Below are positions 27,946 to 37,157 of a stretch of 64,000 nucleotides of DNA, piece after piece. Positions within the stretch are counted from its first letter, which is position 1, and each line of letters opens with the position of its first letter. Made by a program: the position numbers and the translations under genes. Below the pieces are notes generated by a model. It was not told where the DNA came from. It made no database searches and was given only the letters and a program-made list of their open reading frames with translations. The stretch is from Chitinophaga pinensis (lineage in GTDB: Bacteria; Bacteroidota; Bacteroidia; Chitinophagales; Chitinophagaceae), in contig CAMAXV010000013.1 of the NCBI GenBank assembly GCA_945862385.1, positions 1 to 64,000 on the forward strand, written 5' to 3'.

Positions 27946-27983
27946 TTGAAATGTTTTATAAGTATAATAGATTGTTTGCGCCG

Positions 27984-28022
27984 CAAAGGTATGATGTTAT
28001 TTGCCAAATTGGCTTACCTTTG
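27984..28022. promoter_or_regulatory. Divergent promoter region of mdh and efp
   Basis: Two consensus TACCTTTG -7 boxes face away from each other: 27991-27984 on the minus strand for mdh (38 bases before its ATG), and 28015-28022 on the plus strand for efp (18 bases before its ATG). Neither has a TTTG -33 element at 19 bases. Confidence 0.55.
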
Positions 28023-28040
28023 GCCACTCAAATCATAGTT

Positions 28041-28607
28041 ATGGCAAATACGTCAGATATCTCAAGGGGAATGATTATCAAGCTGGATGGCAGTTTGTAC
28101 ACCATCGTAGAGTTCGGTGAAAACAAAACCGCCCGTGCCGCAGCCAAAGTCTGGGCTAAACTCAAAGGTGTTGATAACAGCAGGTCCATAGAAAAAACCT
28201 GGAACAGTGGTGATACCATCTATCCGGTTAGGGTGGAGCGGAAAAGTTATCAGTTTCTTTATAAGGATGATACCGGCTATAACTTTATGGACAATGAAAC
28301 CTATGAGCAGATTGCTGTTGCAGAAACACTTGTAGATGCTCCTCAGTTTCTGAAAGAAGATCAGGAAGTTTCTGTACTTATAAATACAGAGACTGATTCA
28401 CCAATGTCTGTTGAACTCCCCGATAAAGTTGTGTTTAAAGTAACCTATTCAGAGCCCGGGTTGAAAGGCGATACAGCTACAAGAACGCTGAAGCCTGCTA
28501 AAATTGAAACCGGTGCAACAGTCAATGTACCTCTTTTTGTTAATGAGGGAGATGTAATCAGGATAAACACCAAAACCGGTGAATACGTAGAGCGTGTGAA
28601 AGAGTAA
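28041..28607 (+). CDS. efp: Elongation factor P
   Basis: A 188-residue EF-P, starting at ATG 28041; an upstream frame extension from 27951 has no family support. EF-P relieves ribosomes stalled at polyproline. All three beta-barrel domains are visible, with domain-3 motifs GLKGDTA and VPLFVNEGD and the C-terminus TGEYVERVKE. The domain-1 loop that normally reads KPGKG around the modified lysine is different: residues 24-36 read EFGENKTARAAAK. The loop appears two residues longer than in E. coli, with Lys29 and Arg32 near the tip and Thr30 at the ungapped Lys34 position. No modification enzyme gene is nearby. Confidence 0.96.
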   Translation: MANTSDISRGMIIKLDGSLYTIVEFGENKTARAAAKVWAKLKGVDNSRSIEKTWNSGDTIYPVRVERKSYQFLYKDDTGYNFMDNETYEQIAVAETLVDAPQFLKEDQEVSVLINTETDSPMSVELPDKVVFKVTYSEPGLKGDTATRTLKPAKIETGATVNVPLFVNEGDVIRINTKTGEYVERVKE

Positions 28608-28643
28608 ATTTCAATAAAATAACCGCTTTTTAAGCTAATTTGG

Positions 28644-28673
28644 CCCGATTTTTTATGAAAATCGGGTTTTTTT
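28644..28673 (+). terminator. Intrinsic terminator after efp
   Basis: A 9-bp stem CCCGATTTT / AAAATCGGG with a 5-base loop is followed by seven T residues. It lies 36 bases after the efp stop and separates efp from accB. Confidence 0.9.
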
Positions 28674-28759
28674 ATTCAAAATCAACGTGAATTTAATTTG
28701 GCTGTAAATCATTTTTGATACACCTTTACGGCCCGAATAAAATATTAAAATTATTCTTT

Positions 28760-29227
28760 ATGGATCTCAAACAAATTCAGGACCTCGTTAAAATGGTCAA
28801 TAAGTCCAGCATCAGCGAGCTGACCATTGAAGAAAAAGAATTTAAGATTACCATCAGGCAGAAAGAAGACAAATATGTTACAGCTCAACCGGCAGTTCAG
28901 TTTCAGCCTGTTGCGGCTCCTGCTCCTGCTGCTGTTGCGGCGGCTCCTGTTGCATCAGCTGCTCCGGCTCCAAAGGCAGCGGATAATCTGATAACCATAA
29001 AGAGCCCGATGATTGGTACTTTTTACAGAAAGCCCGGACCTGGTAAGCCTGATTTTGTAACAGAGGGGGATGAAGTGAAGCCGGGTAAAGCAGTATGCAT
29101 CATTGAGGCAATGAAGCTTTTCAATGAAATTGAAAGTGAAGTATCCGGTAAAATAGTGAAAATACTTGTGGAGGATTCTACTCCGGTTGAGTATGATCAG
29201 CCTTTGTTCCTCGTTGAGCCTGCCTGA
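28760..29227 (+). CDS. accB: Biotin carboxyl carrier protein of acetyl-CoA carboxylase
   Basis: A 155-residue BCCP. The start ATG 28760 gives the typical [13 protein letters not shown]; the longer frame from 28715 is not supported. An N-terminal helical segment is followed by an Ala/Pro-rich linker (about 41-75) and the biotinyl domain with PMIGTFYR and the biotin-accepting Lys119 in EAMKL. It carries the carboxyl group in malonyl-CoA formation. accC follows 43 bases downstream. Confidence 0.97.
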   Translation: MDLKQIQDLVKMVNKSSISELTIEEKEFKITIRQKEDKYVTAQPAVQFQPVAAPAPAAVAAAPVASAAPAPKAADNLITIKSPMIGTFYRKPGPGKPDFVTEGDEVKPGKAVCIIEAMKLFNEIESEVSGKIVKILVEDSTPVEYDQPLFLVEPA

Positions 29228-29270
29228 TAAGACAGTCAGCTTAACCTATTAATTCATTCAAACAAATGGC

Positions 29271-30629
29271 ATGACAACAGATTTGAAGAAGGGATTCAAC
29301 AAAATATTGATTGCAAACAGGGGAGAGATTGCACTTCGTGTAATCAGGACTTGCAGAGAAATGGGTATAAAGACCGTTGCGGTTTACTCTACGGCAGACA
29401 AAGACAGTCTTCACGTAAAATTTGCTGATGAGGCAGTTTGTATTGGCAGGCCTGCTAGTGCGGACTCATACCTGAATATTCCCCATCTCATGGCTGCCAT
29501 GGAGATAACAAACGCAGATGCTGTTCATCCAGGTTATGGCTTTTTGGCAGAAAATGCCCGATTTGCAGAAATCTGTGGGGAGCATGGGATTAAATTCATC
29601 GGACCAACACCTGATCAGATCAGGTCGATGGGGGATAAAATTACTGCCAAGGAAACCATGATAAAAGCTGGTGTGCCTGTTGTTCCTGGAAGTGGCGGGT
29701 TGCTGGAAAGTGTTGAAGAAGCTAAGGGAATTGCAAAAGAAATTGGCTATCCTGTCATTTTGAAAGCTCCTGCAGGTGGTGGTGGTAAAGGAATGCGTGT
29801 GGTATGGGAAGAAAGTGAAATAGAAAAAGCCTACAATGCTGCTAAAACTGAAGCGGCAGCATCTTTCAAGAATGATGGGGTTTACATGGAGAAATTTGTT
29901 GAGGAGCCCAGGCATATTGAAATTCAGGTAGCGGGAGACAGATACGGTAAAGTTTGCCACATGAGTGAGCGTGACTGCTCAATTCAGCGTCGTCACCAAA
30001 AACTGGTGGAAGAATCTCCGTCACCATTCATGACAGACGAATTGCGCGAACGGATGGGTGCTGCAGCGGTAAAAGCTGCGGAAGCCATAGGCTATGAAAG
30101 TGTTGGTACGATTGAGTTCCTGGTAGATAAACACAGGAATTTCTATTTCATGGAAATGAATACCAGGATTCAGGTTGAACACTGTGTAACCGAAGAGGTT
30201 ACCAATTTTGATCTGATCAAGGAACAAATTAAAATCGCTGCCGGAGAACCTATATCAGGTAGGCATTATATACCAGAAATGCATGCCATTGAGTGTCGTA
30301 TCAATGCAGAAGACCCTTATATGGATTTCCGTCCGAGTCCGGGTAAGATTACTGAACTGCATCAGCCGGGTGGACATGGTATCCGGATAGACTCGCATGT
30401 TTATGCAGGTTATGTTATTCCTCCTTTCTATGATTCCATGATTGCGAAGATAATTGCTGTGGCAAGAACAAGAAAAGAAGCTATCGATACGATGAGCAGG
30501 GCATTGAGTGAGTATGTTATTGAAGGGGTTAAAACAACAATTCCGTTCCATCAGCAACTGATGCGGAATGAAGACTTCATAAAAGGAAACTTCACCACCA
30601 AGTTTCTCGATACATTCAAAATGCAGTAA
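29271..30629 (+). CDS. accC: Acetyl-CoA carboxylase biotin carboxylase subunit
   Basis: A 452-residue biotin carboxylase, close to the 449 of E. coli. It carboxylates biotin on AccB using ATP and bicarbonate. Visible motifs are [11 protein letters not shown] at the start, [10 protein letters not shown], the ATP-grasp glycine-rich loop [12 protein letters not shown], and the catalytic region [10 protein letters not shown]. Together with accB it forms a two-gene unit; the carboxyltransferase genes accA/accD are not in the window. Confidence 0.98.
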   Translation: MTTDLKKGFNKILIANRGEIALRVIRTCREMGIKTVAVYSTADKDSLHVKFADEAVCIGRPASADSYLNIPHLMAAMEITNADAVHPGYGFLAENARFAEICGEHGIKFIGPTPDQIRSMGDKITAKETMIKAGVPVVPGSGGLLESVEEAKGIAKEIGYPVILKAPAGGGGKGMRVVWEESEIEKAYNAAKTEAAASFKNDGVYMEKFVEEPRHIEIQVAGDRYGKVCHMSERDCSIQRRHQKLVEESPSPFMTDELRERMGAAAVKAAEAIGYESVGTIEFLVDKHRNFYFMEMNTRIQVEHCVTEEVTNFDLIKEQIKIAAGEPISGRHYIPEMHAIECRINAEDPYMDFRPSPGKITELHQPGGHGIRIDSHVYAGYVIPPFYDSMIAKIIAVARTRKEAIDTMSRALSEYVIEGVKTTIPFHQQLMRNEDFIKGNFTTKFLDTFKMQ

Positions 30630-30651
30630 CTGTTATATATTATTTAAATGG

Positions 30652-30690
30652 AAAGCCCCCGTTTAAAACGAGGGCTTTTCTTTTTGTTTG
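30652..30690. terminator. Bidirectional terminator between accC and glutamine synthetase
   Basis: AAAGCCC...GGGCTTT with inner CGTT/AACG pairing forms a stem of about 11 bp with one mismatch. TTTTCTTTTTG follows on the plus strand. It lies between convergent stops and could serve both genes. Confidence 0.8.
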
Positions 30691-30713
30691 AGGAGTTGTT
30701 TACCTGAGATATT

Positions 30714-32906
30714 TTATCTAAGGAAAAGCATTTCCCTGTATTTCGGCAGTTCCCATTCAGAATCATCAACCAGTAATTCAAGCTTATCCACGGAGTAACG
30801 GATATCTTCAAAATAAGGTTTAACATTATCGCAATAGGCAATGGCTTTTTCTCTTGAAGAAGTAAGCGCATTGGCTGATTTTCTGGCTTCAGTCATTTCT
30901 TCTGCCAGTACCAGCACTTTATTGATGTGTTCAGAAATTTCTGCCAGTATCTTAATTTGGGCCGCATAGGCTGATTCAGGTAAACCTATGTTTTTGAGTC
31001 CGCTTATATTGGCAATAAGTATGTTCTGGTACCTGATAGCTGCCGGTAGAATATGATTGCCTGCAAGATCGCCCATCACCCTACCTTCAATCTGAACGTG
31101 TTTGATGTACTTTTCAAGTTCGATTTCATGTCTTGCTTCAAGTTCAGTATGAGAGAGGACCTTATGTTTTTTGAAGAGTGTTTTGGCTTTGTCTGTTACC
31201 AATGCATCCAGGGCCAAAGGAGTGGTTTTGAAGTTTGGAAGGCCACGTCGGGCTGCTTCCTCCTGCCATTCCTGGCTGTAACCATCACCTTCAAAGAGTA
31301 CATTTTTAGCAGTTTTTATATAGGATTTGAGCACATGCATGATGGCTACTTCTTTTTTCTCACCCTTTTCAATATGTGCATCAACTTCTGTTTTGAACCT
31401 CGTCAAGGTTTCAGCCATGATTGTGTTGAGCACAGTCATGTTATAGCCACAATTTGCCGAAGAACCGACTGCCCTGAATTCAAATTTATTGCCGGTGAAT
31501 GCAAATGGCGAGGTGCGGTTTCTGTCTGTGTTATCAAGCAAAAGTTCCGGAATATTTTTATGGATATCCAGTTTCAGCATTACTTCATCCTGCTCATCAA
31601 ATTTTTCGCTTACCCTGCTTTCCACTTCATCCAGTACCTTGGTCAGGTAGCGCCCAATGTAAGCAGAAATAATGGCAGGTGGTGCCTCATTGGCACCCAG
31701 CCTGTGGTCGTTGCCGGCAGACGCTATTGCGGCTCTGAGAAGATCTGCGTGGTCATGAACAGCTTTTATGGTGTTGACAAAGAATGCCAGGAACATGAAA
31801 TTGGTTTTGGGTGTTTTTCCCGGTGCCAGCAGATTGACCCCGGTATCCGTAGCCATGCTCCAGTTATTATGCTTGCCACTGCCGTTGATACCTGCAAAAG
31901 GTTTTTCATGCAAAAGAACGCGCAGTTTGTGTCTTTTGGCTACCCTGGCCATAACATCCATTAACAAGGTGTTATGGTCAACTGCCAGGTTGAGTTCTTC
32001 GAATATTGGCGCACACTCAAATTGAGCGGGAGCAACTTCATTGTGTCTGGTCCGAAGCGGGATACCCAGCCGGTATGATTCATACTCAAAGTCGCGCATG
32101 AAGTCGTACACCCGCTCTGGGATAGATCCAAAATAATGATCTTCAAGCTGCTGTCCCTTTGCCGGGGCATGTCCGAATACCGTTCTGCCGGTCATCAGCA
32201 GGTCTGGTCTTGCATTGGCCAGTCCCTCGTCAATCAGAAAGTATTCCTGTTCCCATCCCAGGGTTGCAGTTACTTTGCCCACATTCTTGTCGAAATAATG
32301 ACAGACATCAACAGCTGCTTTGTTCAGTGCTTCAATCGATTTAATCAGTGGAGCCTTGTAATCAAGGCATTCTCCCGTATAGGAAACAAAAATAGTAGGA
32401 ATGCAAAGGGTCATGCCATGGCCAATATTCATGATGAATGCTGGCGAAGTGGGGTCCCATGCCGTATATCCTCTTGCTTCAAAAGTAGCCCTGATGCCGC
32501 CGCTTGGAAATGATGAGGCATCCGGCTCCTGCTGTGTTAATGCATTGCCGTCAAACTCTTCAATAGCGGATCCGTCTGGTTTTAAAGTGAAAAATGAATC
32601 ATGCTTTTCTGCAGATGAACCCGTAAGGGGCTGGAACCAGTGCGTATAATGCGTAACACCCTTGCTCTGAGCCCAGTGACGCATGCCTGCAGCAATGTGA
32701 TTGGCTATGTTTCTGTCGATTTTTTGTCCGGATTTAATTGAATTATTCAGACTTTTAAACGCATCATCACTCAGGTATTCCCTTGCTGTTTTCAGCGTAA
32801 AAACATGTTCGCCAAAAATGGCTGTGATTTTAGCGGGACTATTTACTTTCACCTCATCATTTACTGCAGTGAGGTTATCAATGGCTTTAAACCTTAAAGA
32901 TTGCAT
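30714..32906 (-). CDS. glnA: Glutamine synthetase type III
   Basis: A 730-residue GSIII (GlnN type), much longer than the 450-residue GSI and typical of Bacteroidota and cyanobacteria. It makes glutamine from glutamate, ammonia and ATP. Motifs include GWEQEYFLID (metal-binding Glu), the His/Asn region GSGKHNNWSMAT, and the GSIII-specific LGANEAPPAIISAYIG. I choose ATG 32906 over a TTG at 32927. GACTTTTG, one mismatch from the -7 consensus, lies about 16 bases upstream. Some authors call this gene glnN. Confidence 0.96.
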   Translation of the reverse strand: MQSLRFKAIDNLTAVNDEVKVNSPAKITAIFGEHVFTLKTAREYLSDDAFKSLNNSIKSGQKIDRNIANHIAAGMRHWAQSKGVTHYTHWFQPLTGSSAEKHDSFFTLKPDGSAIEEFDGNALTQQEPDASSFPSGGIRATFEARGYTAWDPTSPAFIMNIGHGMTLCIPTIFVSYTGECLDYKAPLIKSIEALNKAAVDVCHYFDKNVGKVTATLGWEQEYFLIDEGLANARPDLLMTGRTVFGHAPAKGQQLEDHYFGSIPERVYDFMRDFEYESYRLGIPLRTRHNEVAPAQFECAPIFEELNLAVDHNTLLMDVMARVAKRHKLRVLLHEKPFAGINGSGKHNNWSMATDTGVNLLAPGKTPKTNFMFLAFFVNTIKAVHDHADLLRAAIASAGNDHRLGANEAPPAIISAYIGRYLTKVLDEVESRVSEKFDEQDEVMLKLDIHKNIPELLLDNTDRNRTSPFAFTGNKFEFRAVGSSANCGYNMTVLNTIMAETLTRFKTEVDAHIEKGEKKEVAIMHVLKSYIKTAKNVLFEGDGYSQEWQEEAARRGLPNFKTTPLALDALVTDKAKTLFKKHKVLSHTELEARHEIELEKYIKHVQIEGRVMGDLAGNHILPAAIRYQNILIANISGLKNIGLPESAYAAQIKILAEISEHINKVLVLAEEMTEARKSANALTSSREKAIAYCDNVKPYFEDIRYSVDKLELLVDDSEWELPKYREMLFLR

Positions 32907-33077
32907 ATGTTTCTTATTGTACTGCAAAAGTCCGCAAATTCAGTTGTTTCAGCAATTGTTTTCAAAAAAAACACATCACAAACGGCTTGTTTAGTCCTGG
33001 GTTGTTCAGGCTTAATTATATTTAATTGGAAGTGTACGCATTGTTATACACTGATGAGCGATTAAACGCCAATTGCT

Positions 33078-33108
33078 TTTGCGTCTTTATGCCTTTTAAG
33101 TAACTTTG
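33078..33108 (+). promoter_or_regulatory. Promoter of purL
   Basis: TTTG (33078-33081), 19 bases, TAACTTTG (33101-33108): a perfect Bacteroidota -33/-7 pair, 17 bases before the purL ATG. Confidence 0.8.
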
Positions 33109-33125
33109 CGTTTCTTATTAATATC

Positions 33126-35333
33126 ATGGAAACAACAGTAGAAACAGCCAAGCAACTCAGGTTGCTCCCCGAAGAATTTGAGAGCATAAAACAAATCCTG
33201 GGAAGAACGCCCAATTTCAATGAATTGGCAGCTTATTCTGTCATGTGGAGCGAACACTGTTCCTACAAAAACTCAATCAAATGGCTTAAAACGCTTCCGA
33301 GAGATGGGAGCAGATTGCTCGTAAAGGCAGGAGAAGAAAATGCGGGTCTTGCCGATATTGGCGATGGCTATGGCGTTGTTTTCAAGATAGAATCACATAA
33401 CCACCCTTCAGCCATCGAGCCTTTTCAGGGAGCTGCTACAGGCGTGGGGGGAATCCACAGGGATATCTTTACCATGGGGGCAAGGCCAATTGCCGCTTTG
33501 AATTCCCTTCGTTTTGGTAATATTCAGGATCAGCAAACCCGTCACCTTCTCAAAGGAGTTGTTGCGGGAATCGGACACTATGGGAATTGTTTTGGCGTAC
33601 CTACAGTAGGTGGGGAAGTATATTTCGAATCCTGTTACCATACCAATCCCCTTGTCAATGCGATGAGTGTGGGCATTGTTAAAGTTGGACAAACAGTTAG
33701 CGCTACAGCAGCTGGAGATGGGAATCCAGTATTTATTGTTGGATCTGCTACAGGCAAGGATGGCATCGGAGGTGCTTCTTTTGCTTCAGCTGATATTACA
33801 GAGGAAAGCACACAGGAACTCCCTGCCGTTCAGGTTGGTGACCCTTTCCAGGAAAAGAAATTGCTGGAAGCCTGTCTGGAGCTGATTCCCAAAGGAGCCC
33901 TTGTTGGCATGCAGGATATGGGAGCTGCAGGCATTATTTGTTCAACAGCAGAAACCAGTGCAAAAGGTGGCGTTGGTATGCATATTGAGCTGGATAAAGT
34001 GCCCATGCGTCAGCAAAATATGAAAGCATGGGAGTTGTTGATGAGTGAAAGTCAGGAGCGTATGCTGATGATTGTGGAGAAGGGCAGGGAGGCAGAAGTG
34101 CTTGAAGTTTTTGAAAAATGGGATTTGCCATGCTCGGAAATAGGACATGTGACTTTGGATGGCATGCTTCGTTTTTATATGCACGGTCAGCTTGAAGCAG
34201 AAATGCCTGCTGAGAGTCTGGTTTTGGGAGGTGGTGCACCGGTTTACGACAGGGAATACAGGGAGCCTGCCTACTTTGCAGCAATCAGAAATTTCAATGC
34301 TGAGTCTATCCCGGTTCCGGCAGACCTCCACGCTGTGGCCAGGGAGCTTTGTGAGATTCCGAATATTGCGAGCAAAAGATGGATTTACACCCAATATGAC
34401 AGTATGGTGGGTACCGGAAATACCCAGACTAACGGACAGAGTGATGCACCTGTAGTGCTTGTAAAGGAAACTGGGAAGGCGCTGGCCGTTACTACAGATT
34501 GTAACAGCAGGTATGTTTATGCTGATCCTTACAAAGGTGCCATGATTGCGGTAAGTGAAGCTGCCCGGAATATTGTATGCAGTGGAGGAACTCCAATTGG
34601 GGTAACCAATTGTCTCAATTTCGGCAATCCCTATGATCCAGAAATATATTACCAGTTTGTTCATGCGATTAAAGGAATGGGTGAGGCTTGCCTCCGTTTT
34701 GATACGCCGGTAACAGGTGGAAACGTAAGTTTTTATAACCAAAATCCGGATGGAGCAGTTTACCCCACGCCAACAATAGGCATGGTTGGTGTTTTGGATA
34801 CACCTGATAATAAAATGACGCTCGGATTCAGGAATGAAGGAGATATCATTTATTTAATTGGGAATGCCACAGATGATATCTGTTCTTCAGAATACCTGCA
34901 TAAAATAGGTGATGTGGAACATTCTCCTGCACCTCATTTTGATATTGCTGAAGAAGTGGAAGTGCAAAAAGCCGTTGCTGCAGTCATTGCTGCCAAACTT
35001 GTTGTTTCCGCGCATGATGTAAGTGAAGGCGGACTGTTTATAACCCTGCTGGAAAGCGGGTTTGCGGGAAGCATTGGCTTTGCTGTTGAACAACATGATC
35101 AGTCAGTCAGAAAAGATGCTTACTGGTTTGGTGAAGGTCAGAGCAGGGTAGTTGTTTCTGTCAATCCTGCAAAAGAATCTGATTTCCTTGCATCATTTGC
35201 CGGGACCGGTGTTGCTGTAAACAAATTAGGTATAGTGACTGGAGATGTTGTGGTGATAGGTAGACAGCCATGGGGGAATCTTCAGACATGGCAGCAGCCT
35301 TATGATAATAAAATTGGGGATCTGATGCAATGA
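33126..35333 (+). CDS. purL: Phosphoribosylformylglycinamidine synthase subunit PurL
   Basis: A 735-residue small-type PurL, which needs separate PurQ and PurS subunits; no glutaminase domain is attached. It converts FGAR to FGAM in purine synthesis. Family motifs are [34 protein letters not shown] (with the catalytic His), and the second ATP-binding-like half starting near VTTDCNSRY. purQ and purS are not in the window. The gene stands alone with its own promoter. Confidence 0.98.
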   Translation: METTVETAKQLRLLPEEFESIKQILGRTPNFNELAAYSVMWSEHCSYKNSIKWLKTLPRDGSRLLVKAGEENAGLADIGDGYGVVFKIESHNHPSAIEPFQGAATGVGGIHRDIFTMGARPIAALNSLRFGNIQDQQTRHLLKGVVAGIGHYGNCFGVPTVGGEVYFESCYHTNPLVNAMSVGIVKVGQTVSATAAGDGNPVFIVGSATGKDGIGGASFASADITEESTQELPAVQVGDPFQEKKLLEACLELIPKGALVGMQDMGAAGIICSTAETSAKGGVGMHIELDKVPMRQQNMKAWELLMSESQERMLMIVEKGREAEVLEVFEKWDLPCSEIGHVTLDGMLRFYMHGQLEAEMPAESLVLGGGAPVYDREYREPAYFAAIRNFNAESIPVPADLHAVARELCEIPNIASKRWIYTQYDSMVGTGNTQTNGQSDAPVVLVKETGKALAVTTDCNSRYVYADPYKGAMIAVSEAARNIVCSGGTPIGVTNCLNFGNPYDPEIYYQFVHAIKGMGEACLRFDTPVTGGNVSFYNQNPDGAVYPTPTIGMVGVLDTPDNKMTLGFRNEGDIIYLIGNATDDICSSEYLHKIGDVEHSPAPHFDIAEEVEVQKAVAAVIAAKLVVSAHDVSEGGLFITLLESGFAGSIGFAVEQHDQSVRKDAYWFGEGQSRVVVSVNPAKESDFLASFAGTGVAVNKLGIVTGDVVVIGRQPWGNLQTWQQPYDNKIGDLMQ

Positions 35334-35377
35334 TATCAGGTTGTCGAGTTTAAATTATCCACATGACTTAACATCGT

Positions 35378-35408
35378 TTTCTCAAGCGGTAAAATTGTGG
35401 TAACTTTG
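35378..35408 (+). promoter_or_regulatory. Promoter of pyrG
   Basis: TTTC (35378-35381), 19 bases, then TAACTTTG (35401-35408). The -7 box is perfect and the -33 has one mismatch. It predicts a 5' leader of about 45 bases before ATG 35458. Confidence 0.6.
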
Positions 35409-35457
35409 TGCGACCTCCGAAAGTTTTTTATCATCCCCTTTCTGATGGTCTTTGATT

Positions 35458-37104
35458 ATGACCAAGTATATATTTGTGACTGGAGGGGTAACTTCTTCAT
35501 TAGGTAAGGGTATTGTATCAGCTTCATTAGCTAAATTATTACAAGCCCGTGGTTTCAAGGTGACCATTCAGAAATTTGATCCCTATATCAATGTAGATCC
35601 AGGCACCCTAAACCCCTATGAACATGGGGAGTGTTATGTTACGGAAGATGGTGCAGAAACCGATTTGGACCTTGGGCACTACGAACGTTTTCTCAATATT
35701 TTCACTACACAGGCCAATAATGTTACTACCGGCAGAATTTATCAGTCGGTTATCAATAAAGAAAGGGAAGGTGCTTTTCTTGGAAAGACCGTTCAGGTTA
35801 TTCCCCATATTACAGATGAGATAAAGCAGAGAATGCAGTTGTTGTCTACTTTCGGGTATGATATCATTATAACGGAAATTGGTGGTACAGTTGGTGATAT
35901 TGAAAGTCTGCCATTTATCGAGGCAGTCCGCCAATTGCAGTGGGAGATGCCGGATGAAGATTGCATTGTGGTTCACCTCACACTTGTACCTTATCTGAAA
36001 GCCGCCAAGGAACTTAAAACAAAGCCAACGCAGCATAGTGTTAAGATGATGAGCGAGAACGGAGTTCATCCAGATATCATCGTTTGCAGAACTGAACAGC
36101 CTCTATCTAAAGAGCTCAAATCAAAGATTGCTTTGTTTTGTAATGTCAAACCTGAGGCTGTTATTGAAGCTGCAGATGCCAGAAGCATCTATGAAGTACC
36201 TTTGCTGATGCAGGAGGAACAACTGGACGTTATCGTTCTGAAGAAGCTCAATATTACCTGGTTTCCTGAGCCGGATCTCACAGTGTGGAAGGGTTTTCTC
36301 GCTAAGTTGCTTCACCCAAAATCTACTGTAACCATAGGTTTGATAGGTAAGTATATAGAACTTCAGGATGCATATAAATCTATCCTGGAAGCATTCATCC
36401 ATGCAGGGGCTATCAACGAATGCAAGGTTGTTGTTCAGGATGTTCACAGTGAATTCATTACCCCTGAAAATGTGGATGAGAAGCTCGAGGGTTTGGATGG
36501 CTTGCTGGTTGCACCGGGATTCGGACTTCGTGGAATCGATGGTAAAATCCTGGCTGTGCAGTATGCAAGGGAAAAAGGGTTACCATTCTTTGGAATTTGT
36601 CTGGGCATGCAGATGTCGGTTATTGAATACGCCCGCAACGTGCTGAAACTATCCCATGCCCATTCAACTGAAATGGATGCGGGTACAAAGGATCCTGTTA
36701 TAGATCTTATGGAAGGACAGAAGTCGGTTACAAGCAAGGGCGGAACCATGAGGTTAGGCGCGTATCCCTGTAAGATTCAAAAGGGAACTCTTGCTTATGA
36801 AATTTATGGAACTGAACACATATCCGAACGTCACCGTCACCGTTGGGAACTGAATAACAAATACCTGGATGCGCTTCAGCAAGCAGGACTCAAAGCAAGT
36901 GGTACCAACCCTGAAACCAATCTGGTTGAGATTGTGGAGATCCCGGGACATCCATTTTTTATAGGTGTTCAGTATCACCCCGAACTGAAAAGTACTGTGG
37001 AAAATCCTCATCCTTTATTTGTTCATTTTGTGAAGGCCGCAAAAGCATTTGCCGCCAGAAAAGATAATTTGGCAGGAGAATCTTTGCCGAATGAGCTGGT
37101 CTGA
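35458..37104 (+). CDS. pyrG: CTP synthase
   Basis: A 548-residue enzyme that aminates UTP to CTP. I start it at ATG 35458 (MTKYIFVTGG), the family's normal N-terminus; the in-frame TTG 35452 only adds two residues. The synthetase domain has TGGVTSSLGKGI (P-loop-like) and DPYINVDPGTLNPYEHGE. The C-terminal class-I glutaminase has the nucleophile Cys in FGICLGMQ and the His-Glu pair in YHPEL. yidC starts 53 bases downstream, possibly with its own TACATTTG -7 box at 37130-37137. Confidence 0.98.
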   Translation: MTKYIFVTGGVTSSLGKGIVSASLAKLLQARGFKVTIQKFDPYINVDPGTLNPYEHGECYVTEDGAETDLDLGHYERFLNIFTTQANNVTTGRIYQSVINKEREGAFLGKTVQVIPHITDEIKQRMQLLSTFGYDIIITEIGGTVGDIESLPFIEAVRQLQWEMPDEDCIVVHLTLVPYLKAAKELKTKPTQHSVKMMSENGVHPDIIVCRTEQPLSKELKSKIALFCNVKPEAVIEAADARSIYEVPLLMQEEQLDVIVLKKLNITWFPEPDLTVWKGFLAKLLHPKSTVTIGLIGKYIELQDAYKSILEAFIHAGAINECKVVVQDVHSEFITPENVDEKLEGLDGLLVAPGFGLRGIDGKILAVQYAREKGLPFFGICLGMQMSVIEYARNVLKLSHAHSTEMDAGTKDPVIDLMEGQKSVTSKGGTMRLGAYPCKIQKGTLAYEIYGTEHISERHRHRWELNNKYLDALQQAGLKASGTNPETNLVEIVEIPGHPFFIGVQYHPELKSTVENPHPLFVHFVKAAKAFAARKDNLAGESLPNELV

Positions 37105-37157
37105 ACGCGCAGCCTTCAAGCTATATCCTTACATTTGACTTTCAATAAAATTTCATC

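Noticed and set aside
31053-31964. 303-codon plus-strand frame within glutamine synthetase III
   Set aside because: It is antisense to well-conserved GSIII sequence, and its Cys- and Phe-rich translation matches no family.
32907-33125. A small gene in the 219-base gap between glutamine synthetase and purL
   Set aside because: No frame with a plausible start and length was found; the gap holds the two divergent promoters.
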